Origin: Prochlorococcus sp. AG-355-N18
GTDB lineage: Bacteria > Cyanobacteriota > Cyanobacteriia > PCC-6307 > Cyanobiaceae
DNA length: 46,369 nt
Reading direction: 5' to 3'
NCBI GenBank assembly: GCA_003278535.1
Contig: QCEG01000010.1
Coordinates: forward strand, 1-46,369
The number at the start of each line of letters is the position of its first letter. The first letter of the stretch is position 1. The position numbers and the translations under genes are program-made. The notes below the pieces were generated by a model, which did no database searches, was not told where the DNA came from, and was given only the letters and a program-made list of their open reading frames with translations. Positions 9,217 to 18,922 of this stretch are shown one piece after another.

Positions 9217-10104
9217 ATGGAGATAAGACGCAGGCCACCAAATCCAACAGTAAGGGTAGAAAATTTAGAATATGCGGTACCTCATAGAGAAGCACAAGCA
9301 AAAAACATTCTGGAAGAAATTGTATGGCACAAGGATATTGAAATTAAGAATTTTAAAAAAATAGTCTCTTTAGAAGATCTCATCAAAAAGATTGAAAAAC
9401 TTCCTACTCCCAAAGATTTTTACAAAAATATCTTGGAGTCAAAGATAAAACCAGGAGTTATTGCTGAAATAAAAAAAGCTAGTCCGAGTAAAGGAGTTAT
9501 TAGAAAAGATTTTAACCCTGAAAATATAGCAATTTGTTATGAAGAATTAGGTGCATCATGTATCTCAGTACTTACCGATAAAAGGTTTTTCCAAGGTAGT
9601 TATGAAATACTCGAAACTGTAAGGAAATCAACTAATCTCCCTCTACTTTGCAAAGATTTTATTATTTCTGCTTATCAGATTTATAAAGCAAGGGTATCTG
9701 GAGCTGATGCAATATTATTAATCGCTGCGATATTAAGTGATGATGATTTAATTTATTTAAAGAAAATAGCTGATAATTTAAAGATGAGTGTTCTTGTTGA
9801 AGTTCATAACTCTAATGAATTAGAAAGGATTCTGAATTTAAAATCTTTTAATTTGATTGGAATAAATAATAGGGACTTAAAGACTTTTAAAACGGATTTA
9901 AAAACATCAAAAGAATTGATGCATACATATTCAGATATATTTTTAAAACAAAATATTATGCCCATAAGTGAATCTGGAATTAATTGTGCCGAAGATTTAG
10001 AATCGCTTAGATCTATTGGAATCATGGGAGTATTAATTGGTGAAACTTTTATGAGAGAAACTGATATTGAACAATCGTTCAAGAAATTATTTAACTCAAT
10101 TTAA
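9217..10104 (+). CDS. trpC: Indole-3-glycerol phosphate synthase TrpC
   Basis: TIM-barrel enzyme that closes the indole ring in tryptophan biosynthesis, using carboxyphenylamino-deoxyribulose phosphate. Visible motifs: [13 protein letters not shown] (catalytic Lys, phosphate contact), [21 protein letters not shown] with the catalytic Lys, [16 protein letters not shown] (catalytic Glu), [11 protein letters not shown] and [12 protein letters not shown]. At 295 aa it has the roughly 35-residue N-terminal extension typical of cyanobacterial TrpC ([19 protein letters not shown]). ATG start, 13 nt after lpdA, so probably co-transcribed with it. Confidence 0.95.
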   Translation: MEIRRRPPNPTVRVENLEYAVPHREAQAKNILEEIVWHKDIEIKNFKKIVSLEDLIKKIEKLPTPKDFYKNILESKIKPGVIAEIKKASPSKGVIRKDFNPENIAICYEELGASCISVLTDKRFFQGSYEILETVRKSTNLPLLCKDFIISAYQIYKARVSGADAILLIAAILSDDDLIYLKKIADNLKMSVLVEVHNSNELERILNLKSFNLIGINNRDLKTFKTDLKTSKELMHTYSDIFLKQNIMPISESGINCAEDLESLRSIGIMGVLIGETFMRETDIEQSFKKLFNSI

Positions 10105-10159
10105 TATTGACTTCAAATCGTGCTATAAAATTGAAGATACATAGTTGTACTGAATATAT

Positions 10160-10831
10160 ATGCAGACTGTAATTTTAACAGGTATAGTAGCAGGATTTGT
10201 ACATGTAGTTAGTGGCGCTGATCATCTAATTGCAATGGCACCAGCAGCGATAAATAATCCCCAAAAAGCTCTTAAAAATAGTTTCTCATGGGGATTGGGA
10301 CATTCTTCAGGAGTCCTTTTGTTAGCTTTTCTAGCGATTTTTATTAAGGATATTACGCCATTAAACAAATTTTCAATTATAACCGAATTCCTAGTTGGAA
10401 TTTCACTTCTAATTGTTGGAGTATTTGCTATAAAAAATTCTTTTCAATTAAGTATCCACTCGCATTCCCATAAGCATGAGAATGGAATTGCCCATCGTCA
10501 CTTTCACTTACATGTTAAGAAACAAAAAAATAATAATAAGCACTCGCATGCTTTGACTGGTTTAGGCTTGCTACACGGTTTAGCTGGAGGTTCACATTTT
10601 CTTGCAGTTCTTCCTGCTTTAGCACTACCTTTAGTAAGCGCTTGCTTATATTTAGTTTCATATTTGATTGGTTCACTTATAAGTATGAATCTTTTTACGT
10701 GTTTAATATCTTTTACTACCTTTAAAGCAAGTCAAAAATTTATTAAAAGATTAATAGCTGTAGCAGGAGGGTTATCCTTTTCTTTGGGATTATTTTGGAT
10801 TCAAAGAAGTGCTTCTGTTTTTTTGAATTAA
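10160..10831 (+). CDS. HupE/NiCoT-like nickel permease
   Basis: Integral membrane protein of 223 aa with about six hydrophobic spans. The first span carries HVVSGADHLIAM, resembling the His/Asp signature of NiCoT and RcnA nickel-cobalt transporters, and LLHGLAGGSHFL repeats the motif in the second half. A central His-rich loop (residues about 98-128, SHSHKHENGIAHRHFHLH) is typical of metal-handling proteins. It lies tail to tail with sodX and sodN, so it most likely supplies nickel for the Ni-superoxide dismutase. That role is inferred from context; cobalt or efflux activity is not excluded. Its last 42 nt overlap the sodX end. Confidence 0.75.
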   Translation: MQTVILTGIVAGFVHVVSGADHLIAMAPAAINNPQKALKNSFSWGLGHSSGVLLLAFLAIFIKDITPLNKFSIITEFLVGISLLIVGVFAIKNSFQLSIHSHSHKHENGIAHRHFHLHVKKQKNNNKHSHALTGLGLLHGLAGGSHFLAVLPALALPLVSACLYLVSYLIGSLISMNLFTCLISFTTFKASQKFIKRLIAVAGGLSFSLGLFWIQRSASVFLN

Positions 10832-11182
10832 AAAATTTTTTAATTTAGGAATAATTAATTTAGAGGTGACAATCCCAATTATTTTTTCGTTATTGATTAA
10901 TCCAAATTTATTACTATCTTCGCTAAATTCAATATTGTCGCCAATAACCTCAACGTTATTTTGATTTACTAAATTTATCCTTTTAATTAGGTTTTTATTT
11001 TTAATTGGATGATTAAAAATAATTATTTGTCTATTTTTAAGTATTGATTTATTCTTTTTATATTTTTTAAAAAGTACAATGTCACCTTCTTTTAGGTAAG
11101 GAAACATCGATTCACCACTGATAATCGCGGTTTTTCTTAAACCTAAAAAAAATAAAATAATATCAAAAAAACTTTTGAAAAT
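10790..11182 (-). CDS. sodX: Nickel-type superoxide dismutase maturation protease SodX, non-standard start
   Basis: S26 signal-peptidase-like protease that trims the SodN propeptide to expose the nickel-binding N-terminus. The catalytic Ser is in SGESMFPYLKEGDIVLF. The general-base Lys is expected in NLIKRINLV, and the closing box is VIGDNIEFSEDS. The first ATG of the frame is the Met right after the catalytic Ser, so the real start must be upstream. A hydrophobic N-terminus (FFDIILFFLGL) is encoded there, but no ATG, GTG or TTG occurs back to the in-frame stop at 11195. ATT at 11182 is my best guess. It lies 8 nt after sodN, and coupling to sodN translation is likely. Confidence 0.8.
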   Translation of the reverse strand: MFKSFFDIILFFLGLRKTAIISGESMFPYLKEGDIVLFKKYKKNKSILKNRQIIIFNHPIKNKNLIKRINLVNQNNVEVIGDNIEFSEDSNKFGLINNEKIIGIVTSKLIIPKLKNFLIQKNRSTSLNPK

Positions 11183-11190
11183 AACTCTGA

Positions 11191-11664
11191 TTAACTAGCT
11201 TTTACAAAAGCGTCTGATCTTCCTTTTGATGCCCAGAAAATATTATGAATTTTTTCTACATAACTCATGAGTTCTTCAGCTTGGGCTAAGTCAATATTAA
11301 CTTTGCATGCACTGCATAATTTGGCCGCCTTCCAAATGGTTTCATGTAAGTCTGGATAAGTTTCTAAGTGAACTGGTTTAAAGTAATCTGTCCACAAAAT
11401 TAGAATCTCTTTCTTTGTTTCTTTTGCTTGCTCTTCTTTAACTGCAACATATCTAGAAAATGTATTACTGTATGCAGCCCATTCTGCTGAATCAGTGCTA
11501 GAAGGAGCTTCTAATGCAATAAGTTTTTTTGTCATTGATAAAACTGCCTCAGCTGCAACTCTTGTAGATGCTGGGTCGTAAACACCACAAGGACCATCGC
11601 AGTGAGCATGGACTGTCATTGGGTTTTTTTTATCTAGAAAAGAATTGATGAATTTACTTAACAT
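11191..11664 (-). CDS. sodN: Nickel superoxide dismutase SodN
   Basis: Converts superoxide to peroxide and oxygen with a nickel centre, which spares iron in open-ocean cyanobacteria. A 20-residue propeptide (ends MTVHA) precedes HCDGPCGVYDP. After cleavage His1, Cys2 and Cys6 form the nickel hook. The rest is the four-helix bundle (ALEAPSSTDSAEWAAYSNTF, then KKEILILWTDYFKP). Length of 157 aa is standard for the precursor. It is followed directly by its protease gene sodX, and a nickel permease gene converges on the pair. The HCDGPC motif makes this call close to certain. Confidence 0.98.
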   Translation of the reverse strand: MLSKFINSFLDKKNPMTVHAHCDGPCGVYDPASTRVAAEAVLSMTKKLIALEAPSSTDSAEWAAYSNTFSRYVAVKEEQAKETKKEILILWTDYFKPVHLETYPDLHETIWKAAKLCSACKVNIDLAQAEELMSYVEKIHNIFWASKGRSDAFVKAS

Positions 11665-11742
11665 TTCAAATATTTGGTGTTGTATATATATTACTTGGAG
11701 ATTAACTAAATTGAAAAGTCTTAGATATTTTTCTTACTTAAT

Positions 11743-12315
11743 TTAATTGACTTTTAATAATTCGACTTCAAATATTAAAGTCGCATTAGCAGGTATTACA
11801 TTTCCAGCTCCTCTTGATCCGTATCCAAGTTCCGGAGGGATTGTTAATTTTCTTTTGCCTCCAACTTTCATGCCTGCAACACCTTCATCCCAACCTTTTA
11901 TTACTCGTCCAGCACCCAAGGGAAAGCTGAATGGAGCTCTGCCGATACTGGTATCAAATTGTGTCCCGTCGTCTAGTGTTCCTGTGTAATTTACAGTAAC
12001 TGTTTGCCCAGCACTAGCCTCATCTCCTTCCCCGTTTACAATATCTGCAATAATAAGACCGCTTTCTGTAGTCCTTGGATTGTTGTCTGATGGTGTTTCT
12101 TCTGCCATGGCGAATAGTATAGGATTTGGATCAGATGGGTCTAGTTCAAATATATTATTATTTGAGACATTTGATGATTTTGCAAAAGGTGTTCTTTGAA
12201 CTGACTGAGTTTCTGATTCAGCAGCATTAACAACTTGAGGTGAATTAAATTGACTGAAAAGAGTTAATGAAACACAAAAGACAAAAACTGCAAAACTGAT
12301 AAAGACTTCTTTCAC
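11743..12315 (-). CDS. FKBP-type peptidyl-prolyl cis-trans isomerase, exported
   Basis: Isomerase that speeds proline cis-trans folding. The single FKBP domain covers about residues 82-190: [52 protein letters not shown] and [14 protein letters not shown], all with family-typical pocket residues. An N-terminal hydrophobic stretch (about 4-22) ending near VNA-AES suggests export to the periplasm or thylakoid lumen, followed by a low-complexity linker. The start is a GTG. It stands alone between sodN (same strand, 78 nt away) and the divergent lnt. Confidence 0.93.
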   Translation of the reverse strand: MKEVFISFAVFVFCVSLTLFSQFNSPQVVNAAESETQSVQRTPFAKSSNVSNNNIFELDPSDPNPILFAMAEETPSDNNPRTTESGLIIADIVNGEGDEASAGQTVTVNYTGTLDDGTQFDTSIGRAPFSFPLGAGRVIKGWDEGVAGMKVGGKRKLTIPPELGYGSRGAGNVIPANATLIFEVELLKVN

Positions 12316-12401
12316 TTAAATTTTGAAAGTTATTAAAATTTATTCTACAGAATGAAGGTACAATAAATGGGTGATTATAAATTTAATTTCGTAATTTTAG
12401 A

Positions 12402-13889
12402 TTGTTAATCCCAACTCAGCTTAAAAGTCTAAGACAATATTTTTATCCTTGTATAGGAGGGATTTTAGGAGGAATTTCAGTTTCAAGTCATCTTTGGGTG
12501 ATTTTTATGCCCATATCATTATTTATTTTATGGAAGGGAAGTGAAAGGAGAATAGCAAATTTTTGTTGGGGTTTTTTCTTTATCTTGATAAGTCATTCTT
12601 GGCTTTATGATCTTCATCCATTGACATGGCTTGGTTTTTCATGGCTTACAAGTTTTATAATCACCATTTTGATATTATTATTTTGCGCTTTTTTGGGTGG
12701 GATATTAGTTTATTTATGGGGATTGTTAGTTGAAATCATTCTCTGGAAAGAAGATGTTTTCAAAATGAAAATATTATCTTTAATAGTAAAAGTATTTTTT
12801 TTATCTTTGACTTGGGGTATTGGTGAATTGATACTTTCTCAAACACCTTTTTTTTGGATAGGTTTAGGAGAGAGTCTTATCCCAGGTGATATTTATCTTG
12901 CTGGTTTAGCAAGATGGATTGGTGCAAGTGGTTTATGCGTATTACAAATATTGATTGGATTTTGGATTTTTTATATTCAAGGTAGATGGGAAAGAAAACT
13001 TTACTTTAAAAAAGTATTTCTTTTAGGACTTTTGGTTCTTATTTTTTTACATTTATTTGGAGGTTTAACAACTCCAATTAAAAGAAATTATGAATATCCA
13101 GTAGCTATTTGGCAAACTAACATACCAACAAGAGAAAAATTAAAGATAAATAATGAATTTATTGAAGAAAAGCTATCTATCGCTCAAAAGTATGCTTTAT
13201 CAAACAAAGTGAAACTTCTTGTTGCTCCTGAAGGGACTTTAGATAGTGATTTTTATTTATCTAAAGGCTTTAAGGTTAATACCTTGGCGGGAGGTTTCAG
13301 AAATTCTAATAATGAGTTAAGAAGTTCTTTACTCGGATTTAAAATTGGAGATAAATCTTTCACCTCATTTATAGATAAACATAGACTTGTTCCATTAGGT
13401 GAGAAAACACCTAGATTTCTAGATAGTTTTTCAAGAGGATTGTCTGCTTTAGGAGGAATTCAACCTGGCTCTGATTCAAGATTATTTAATCCTAAATTTA
13501 CACAACCTCTAGCAGTGGCTATTTGTTATGAAATTAGTGATGGATTGAAAATTAGAAAGGGTATTAATAGCGGTGCAAAACTAATAATAACTGCAGCAAA
13601 TTTAGATCCCTATCCAACTAAGCTTTATAATCAATTCCTGTCTTTGGCAAGATTGAGAAGTATTGAAAATAAAAAAGATAATCTACTTGTATCAAATACT
13701 GGTCCTTCGGGTTTAGTTAAAGAGGATGGGAAAATAATTCAACTTCTAGATTTAAATGTGGAGCAAAATAAAGTAGTTTTCCCCAATTTTTCATCCGACA
13801 AGACCTTCTATACAAAATTTGGAGATAAACCTATTTTGTTATTGTTTATATTTTTTATGGGATTAAATTTCTTTTGGAAAATTAATTAA
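12402..13889 (+). CDS. lnt: Apolipoprotein N-acyltransferase Lnt
   Basis: Membrane enzyme that adds the third acyl chain to the N-terminal Cys of lipoproteins. The first 230 residues hold about six membrane spans and the rest is a nitrilase-like domain. Its catalytic triad is visible: Glu in [10 protein letters not shown], Lys in [16 protein letters not shown], and Cys in [11 protein letters not shown] final span ([15 protein letters not shown]) closes the protein. The 495-aa length fits the family. The start is TTG, as the nearest upstream in-frame codon is a stop 18 nt before it and no ATG is available. The 3' end overlaps convergent mnmA by 8 nt. Confidence 0.93.
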   Translation: MLIPTQLKSLRQYFYPCIGGILGGISVSSHLWVIFMPISLFILWKGSERRIANFCWGFFFILISHSWLYDLHPLTWLGFSWLTSFIITILILLFCAFLGGILVYLWGLLVEIILWKEDVFKMKILSLIVKVFFLSLTWGIGELILSQTPFFWIGLGESLIPGDIYLAGLARWIGASGLCVLQILIGFWIFYIQGRWERKLYFKKVFLLGLLVLIFLHLFGGLTTPIKRNYEYPVAIWQTNIPTREKLKINNEFIEEKLSIAQKYALSNKVKLLVAPEGTLDSDFYLSKGFKVNTLAGGFRNSNNELRSSLLGFKIGDKSFTSFIDKHRLVPLGEKTPRFLDSFSRGLSALGGIQPGSDSRLFNPKFTQPLAVAICYEISDGLKIRKGINSGAKLIITAANLDPYPTKLYNQFLSLARLRSIENKKDNLLVSNTGPSGLVKEDGKIIQLLDLNVEQNKVVFPNFSSDKTFYTKFGDKPILLLFIFFMGLNFFWKIN

Positions 13890-15039
13890 TTAATCCGCCA
13901 CCTAATAAAATTTCTCCTTTATAAAAAACTGCAGCTTGTCCGGGTGTTACCGAACTTTGACTTTCTTCAAATATTAATTTAAATGTTTTAGTTGGATTAT
14001 CTAAATTTTTCAAAGGGATTAAAGTTCCTTTTACTGGATGACTTCTATATCTGATTTGTGCTTCTACTTTTATCTCTTGCTTAGGTTCTTCTATTGAAAC
14101 CCAGTTAACCTTAGTAATTATTGCTTCTTTATTGAATAGATCACTTTTATCTGCTACATAAACTATGTTTTTTACCCTGTCTAAACTCTTTACATATAAT
14201 GGTTCATGCCAAGCGATGCCCAAACCTTTCCTTTGTCCTACTGTAAAGTGCTGAATACCATTGTGCGTTCCTAGGACTTTCCCATTTACATGCATAATTT
14301 CTCCTTCATTGGGTTCAATGTGTTTGTCGATAAATCTCTGCATTGATCCATAATGCTCAACTAAACATAAATCTTGACTTTCTGGTTTTTGAGCAGTTCT
14401 AAGGCCTAATCTCAGGGCTTCCTTTCTTGTTTCTTCTTTTTTCATTTCACCAAGAGGAAATTCTAATCTGCTTAGCACTTCTTGTGAAAGAGAATAAAGA
14501 AAATAACTTTGGTCCTTGTTTTCGTCAGCACCTCTTAGAAGAAGGAAGTCCTTAAATACAAAGCTCTCGCAATCAAGTTTTTCAGCATAAGATGATTTTT
14601 TTATCCTTGCGTAATGTCCGGTCGCAATATGAGTAAAGTCTTTTTTGTTTAATGCGTAATTAAGCATCTCTTCAAACTTTACATTCTTGTTGCACATCGA
14701 ACATGGAAGTGGAGTGAATCCTTTCTCATAGCTTTCAGTAGTTTTTTTAATTACCTCTCTTTCGAAAATTTCTCTTGAGTCTATTATTTTATGATTAATT
14801 CCCAAATCTTCACAAAGGCCAGCAGCATCTACTAATCCTTCAGAACAACAGGAGCCTTGTCCTTTCATCAGCCAAAGAGTTAGCCCCTCAACATTCCAGC
14901 CTCTTTCTACAAGAAGAGCAGCTGAAAGGGAACTATCTACGCCACCAGAAAGACCTACAATAATATTTTTCTTCTTTTTAGTTTTATTATTAGAAGAAAA
15001 TAAGTTCTCTAATTTTTTATCCTTTTGTGTCTTTAACAT
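13882..15039 (-). CDS. mnmA: tRNA-specific 2-thiouridylase MnmA
   Basis: Adds sulfur to U34 of Lys, Glu and Gln tRNAs using ATP. The PP-loop [16 protein letters not shown] lies near residues 28-43. The catalytic nucleophile Cys is in [11 protein letters not shown] and the sulfur-transfer Cys in [11 protein letters not shown], both retained. GHYARI and [11 protein letters not shown] are further MnmA signatures, and the C-terminal beta-barrel ends [20 protein letters not shown] poly-Lys segment (residues about 18-25) is a local N-terminal feature. ATG start. Divergent from nnrE/nnrD by 46 nt. Confidence 0.95.
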   Translation of the reverse strand: MLKTQKDKKLENLFSSNNKTKKKKNIIVGLSGGVDSSLSAALLVERGWNVEGLTLWLMKGQGSCCSEGLVDAAGLCEDLGINHKIIDSREIFEREVIKKTTESYEKGFTPLPCSMCNKNVKFEEMLNYALNKKDFTHIATGHYARIKKSSYAEKLDCESFVFKDFLLLRGADENKDQSYFLYSLSQEVLSRLEFPLGEMKKEETRKEALRLGLRTAQKPESQDLCLVEHYGSMQRFIDKHIEPNEGEIMHVNGKVLGTHNGIQHFTVGQRKGLGIAWHEPLYVKSLDRVKNIVYVADKSDLFNKEAIITKVNWVSIEEPKQEIKVEAQIRYRSHPVKGTLIPLKNLDNPTKTFKLIFEESQSSVTPGQAAVFYKGEILLGGGLIN

Positions 15040-15085
15040 GGAAGTCTAAATTTTTGAACAGAACTTCAATTGCTTTGTACTAATT

Positions 15086-16651
15086 ATGAACGAAATTGTA
15101 TGGCCAACAATTGACTCTAAACATTTAATTGTGGATTCAAAGCAAATGTTGATATTAGAGAAAGAAATGTTTTCTGATGGAATGCCTCAAGAAGCATTGA
15201 TGGAAAAAACTGCTATTCAAATTAGTAAATGGCTCTTGAAAAGGAAACCTCTTCTAAAGTATGGAATAACTGTTTTTATAGGTCCTGGGCATAATGGTGG
15301 GGATGGTGCCGTAATAGCTAGAGAGCTTTTTTTGAGAGGTTTTTTAGTAAAGGTATGGTGTCCATTTCCGATAAAAAAAACATTAACAAATAACCACCTT
15401 AATTATCTTACATCTATTGGTGTCACAAAATTAGTAGGCCCCCCTGATGCAAATGGTAAAGAACTTTGGATTGATGCGGTTTTTGGCAATAATCAAACAA
15501 GAAAAGTTGATAATAGGTTAATTAAACTTTTTAATCAAAAATTTCATAACAAATATGGCAGGGTAATAAGTATTGATATTCCAACAGGATTATGTCCTGA
15601 TAAAGGAGAGCCTTTCTTAGATAACGCAGTAAAAGCAGACCATACCTTGGTACTTGGTCTTAATAAGATTGGGTTGACGCAAGATTCTGCATTACCTTTT
15701 ATTGGAGAATTGCACCATATAGATGTTGGGATACCTATTAGTAAACTTTCCAAAGTTGATAAAAAGATTTTTAAGATTACTTACGAAGATTTAAAAAATA
15801 TTGATTTACCTTCTTTACCAAGAAATTCCAACAAATATAAAAGAGGTAGAACATTATTAATAGCTGGAAGTGAAAAATATCCTGGTGCTGCATACTTAGC
15901 ATTAAAAGGGGCGATATCAAGTGGAGCAGGCTATATCTCGGCTGTCCTACCTGAGTTAGTTGCTGAATCTATTTGGCAAGTTGCTCCAGAAATAGTTTTA
16001 AAGGGAACTATGCAATCTAATCAAAATGGAGATGCATCTTTATTTAGTGCATTAAAAAATATTGATTTAAGTGCATTTGATTCAGTAGCTGTTGGTCCAG
16101 GAATAGGAATTGATAATGATGATTGGCAAAAAGTAAAAGACATTCTCACTGGTTTTGAAGGATTATTGATCTTGGATGCGGATGCACTCAATCGAATTTC
16201 AGAATCTAAATTATGTTCAAAATTCTTCTTAGAGAGAAGATTTAAGACATGGATAACACCTCATGGCAAAGAATTTTCGAGATTATTCCCTAATATCAAA
16301 TGCGAGACTAATGTTGAAAAAGCTCTTAATGCTGCGCAAGAATTTAACATAAGTGTTTTGTTAAAGGGAGCTAATAGCGTAGTCGCTGAAAATAAAAAGG
16401 CTTGGCAAATTTTTGGGACTGATTCATACACAGCTCGAGCTGGATTGGGTGATCTTTTATCTGGATTTATAGCTGGTAGTTCTGCGATTGATTTATCCTT
16501 TTGTAGAAACATAACAACAGATTTTTTGGCTAAATACGTACTTTTGCATTCATTTGCTGCATCAAAGTGCAAAAAAGGGTCAAATGCTTCTGCTATTGGT
16601 GACGAATTGTCAAAATTAATACGAAATATAAAAATGAGACAAATATCTTGA
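15086..16651 (+). CDS. nnr: Bifunctional NAD(P)H-hydrate epimerase / ADP-dependent dehydratase
   Basis: Metabolite-repair enzyme that restores damaged NAD(P)H hydrates. The N-terminal YjeF_N epimerase domain (about 1-225) shows GPGHNGGDGAVIARELFLRG and SIDIPTGLCPDKG. The C-terminal ribokinase-like dehydratase domain (about 245-510) shows KRGRTLLIAGSEKYPGAAYL, AVGPGIGID, LILDADALNRIS, TPHGKEFSRLF and AGLGDLLSGFIAG with the catalytic Asp. Length of 521 aa equals a complete two-domain protein. The usual GTGD is GLGD here, a small variation. ATG start with its own promoter region shared with mnmA. Confidence 0.93.
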   Translation: MNEIVWPTIDSKHLIVDSKQMLILEKEMFSDGMPQEALMEKTAIQISKWLLKRKPLLKYGITVFIGPGHNGGDGAVIARELFLRGFLVKVWCPFPIKKTLTNNHLNYLTSIGVTKLVGPPDANGKELWIDAVFGNNQTRKVDNRLIKLFNQKFHNKYGRVISIDIPTGLCPDKGEPFLDNAVKADHTLVLGLNKIGLTQDSALPFIGELHHIDVGIPISKLSKVDKKIFKITYEDLKNIDLPSLPRNSNKYKRGRTLLIAGSEKYPGAAYLALKGAISSGAGYISAVLPELVAESIWQVAPEIVLKGTMQSNQNGDASLFSALKNIDLSAFDSVAVGPGIGIDNDDWQKVKDILTGFEGLLILDADALNRISESKLCSKFFLERRFKTWITPHGKEFSRLFPNIKCETNVEKALNAAQEFNISVLLKGANSVVAENKKAWQIFGTDSYTARAGLGDLLSGFIAGSSAIDLSFCRNITTDFLAKYVLLHSFAASKCKKGSNASAIGDELSKLIRNIKMRQIS

Positions 16652-16791
16652 AAGAAACAATTTAAGAGAGTTATTTATAGTTTTAAACACATAAGTGTAC
16701 AAATATAACTTGAAATCTGAAGCGCGCATTAAATATTTGGCTATTTCTTTAAAAGTGTAGGAGAGTTTTAGTACCTAAAATAGGTCAAAGT

Positions 16792-17733
16792 ATGGTTTCA
16801 TCATTACCAACACAAGCCGAACCTCCTAAAAGGAGAAGCAATGATCCAATTAGCTGGTATTTGCAGAATATCGGTAGAGTCCCCTTATTAACGCCTGCCG
16901 AAGAGATTGAATTGGGTAACCAAGTTCAAAAGATGATGATTCTTACAGAAGATGGACAATTAAATGAGAGGACTAATGAATTTTCAATTCAGCAAAAAAG
17001 AACAATAAAAATTGGTCGAAGAGCTAAAGAAAGAATGATGAAAGCTAATTTAAGATTAGTTGTAAGTGTTGCAAAAAAATATCAAGGTAAAGGACTGGAA
17101 CTTCTTGATCTAGTACAAGAAGGTTCTCTTGGGTTGGAAAGGGCTGTTGAAAAATTTGATCCTACAAGGGGATATAAGTTTTCTACTTATGCTTTTTGGT
17201 GGATTAGACAGAGCATGACTAGAGCAATTGCATGCCAATCAAGAACAATCCGATTGCCTGTTCACTTAAGTGAAAGGTTAGCTTCAATTAGAAAAGTTAG
17301 TAGAGATTTGGCTCATAAACTTGGTGCTATGCCAAGCAGAATTGAAATTGCAGAGGCAATGGAAATTGATGTAGAAGAATTGGATTCGGTTTTGAGACAA
17401 GCTTTATCGACAAGTAGTTTAGATGCTCCAGTAAATGGGGATGATGGCAGGAGCTTTTTAGGTGATTTGATTGCAGATAGTAATAATGAAGAACCTTTAG
17501 ATCAAGTTGAACAAAAAATGCATCAAGAGCAACTTGGTAAGTGGTTAAGTCATTTAAGCGAGCAAGAACAACAGGTTCTTAAATTAAGATTTGGACTTGA
17601 TGCAAATGAGAGGCATACACTTGCTGAAATTGGAAGATTATTGGAAGTTTCTAGAGAAAGAGTAAGACAAGTTGAACTTAAGGCACTAAGAAAATTAAGA
17701 AATTTAACTAGAAAATTACCTAGCGGCATTTAG
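16792..17733 (+). CDS. Group 2 RNA polymerase sigma factor (RpoD-like)
   Basis: Sigma-70 family factor of 313 aa. Region 1.2 is DPISWYLQNIGRVPLLTPAEEIELG. Region 2 runs from RMMKANLRLVVSVAKKYQ through DLVQEGSLGLERAVEKFDP to YKFSTYAFWWIRQSMTRAIA (-10 recognition and melting), ending TIRLPVHLSERL. Region 3 is DLAHKLGAMPSRIEIAEAM. Region 4 carries LSEQEQQVLKLRFGL and LAEIGRLLEVSRERVRQVE, the -35 helix-turn-helix. It lacks region 1.1, so it is a non-essential group 2 factor of the SigB/C/D type rather than SigA. Such factors act in light, diel or stress responses in cyanobacteria. The stop is 1 nt from the convergent pdhA stop. Confidence 0.92.
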   Translation: MVSSLPTQAEPPKRRSNDPISWYLQNIGRVPLLTPAEEIELGNQVQKMMILTEDGQLNERTNEFSIQQKRTIKIGRRAKERMMKANLRLVVSVAKKYQGKGLELLDLVQEGSLGLERAVEKFDPTRGYKFSTYAFWWIRQSMTRAIACQSRTIRLPVHLSERLASIRKVSRDLAHKLGAMPSRIEIAEAMEIDVEELDSVLRQALSTSSLDAPVNGDDGRSFLGDLIADSNNEEPLDQVEQKMHQEQLGKWLSHLSEQEQQVLKLRFGLDANERHTLAEIGRLLEVSRERVRQVELKALRKLRNLTRKLPSGI

Positions 17734-17734
17734 T

Positions 17735-18808
17735 CTAATCTTCTGCCCAAATATATTTAGTTAATTCTTGTGAAGGGGGTTCGGGTGCTTCAATAGCATT
17801 TTTAACTGACTCCGATATTTCTGAATCGATTTTCTTTTCAATAATTTTTAATTCTTCTTCCGTAGCGAAGTTACCGTCAATAATTTCTTTGGCTAATTTC
17901 TTAATAGGATCTCTTTTCCCCCAAAACTCCTTCTCTTTTTCAGACCTTAATTCATCTGGATCTGCAAGAGAATGTCCTCTATATCTATAAGTCAAACATT
18001 CTAAAAGTGTGGGACCTTCTCCTGCTCTAGCCCTCTCAATTGCTCTTTGTGCTGCTCCTCTAACTGCTAATACATCCATTCCATCAACTTCCTCGCCATG
18101 CATACCAAAAGCAGACGCTTTTCTCCAGATTTCAGGATTACTAGTAGCTCTATCGTGAGCCATGCCAATAGCCCATTTATTATTTTCAACGACAAAAATT
18201 ATGGGTAATTTCCATAGCTGGGCCATATTTAAACATTCAAAAAACTGACCATTATTGCAAGTCCCATCCCCAAAGAATGCTGCAGTTACAGCATCACTAT
18301 TATTATTACCCGCAACTTCCTTATTGTATTTACTTGAAAAGGCTGCCCCTAAGGCAACTGGAATTCCCTCTCCAATAAATGCATATCCTCCGAGTAAGTG
18401 ATGCTCTCTTGAAAATAAGTGCATAGATCCACCCCGGCCTTTGCTACAGCCAGTAGCTTTACCAAAAAGTTCACTCATTACTTCAAATGAGGGAACCCCC
18501 GCACTTAGTGCATGAACATGATCGCGATAGGTACTACAAAACCAATCATGTTTCTTTTTCATGGCGCCAATTACTCCAGTGCTTATAGCCTCTTGACCGT
18601 TATATAAATGAACGAAACCAAACATTTTTCCTCTGTAATACATTTCTGCACACTTATCTTCAAACCTACGACCAAGGATCATGTCTTCATAAAGGAATAA
18701 TCCGGTTTCTCTATCCAATTCGGCTTTTTTTGTGTCTTGAAGATTTGAGATTCTCTCTACGTGTGTTTCCAAGAAAAATACCTTAACGAAGTTTTGATTT
18801 GTTAACAT
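17735..18808 (-). CDS. pdhA: Pyruvate dehydrogenase E1 component, alpha subunit
   Basis: Thiamin-diphosphate subunit that decarboxylates pyruvate and passes the acetyl group to lipoyl-E2. Signatures: [41 protein letters not shown], and the ThDP motif [20 protein letters not shown] ending in [26 protein letters not shown] is the phosphorylation-loop region in homologues. The ATG at 18808 gives 357 aa. A TTG at 18772 (before ETHVERISN) would give a length closer to cyanobacterial relatives, so the start is uncertain. It is divergent from ftn2. Confidence 0.94.
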   Translation of the reverse strand: MLTNQNFVKVFFLETHVERISNLQDTKKAELDRETGLFLYEDMILGRRFEDKCAEMYYRGKMFGFVHLYNGQEAISTGVIGAMKKKHDWFCSTYRDHVHALSAGVPSFEVMSELFGKATGCSKGRGGSMHLFSREHHLLGGYAFIGEGIPVALGAAFSSKYNKEVAGNNNSDAVTAAFFGDGTCNNGQFFECLNMAQLWKLPIIFVVENNKWAIGMAHDRATSNPEIWRKASAFGMHGEEVDGMDVLAVRGAAQRAIERARAGEGPTLLECLTYRYRGHSLADPDELRSEKEKEFWGKRDPIKKLAKEIIDGNFATEEELKIIEKKIDSEISESVKNAIEAPEPPSQELTKYIWAED

Positions 18809-18922
18809 TCTAAGCTGTGAAGGGCGATTTTCATGATTTTTTTTAATAACTCTGTAAGACCTTGTGAAAAAATTTTTTAACTTGATAAGATTTGTCTAAG
18901 AATTTTTCAATAGGATATTTGT

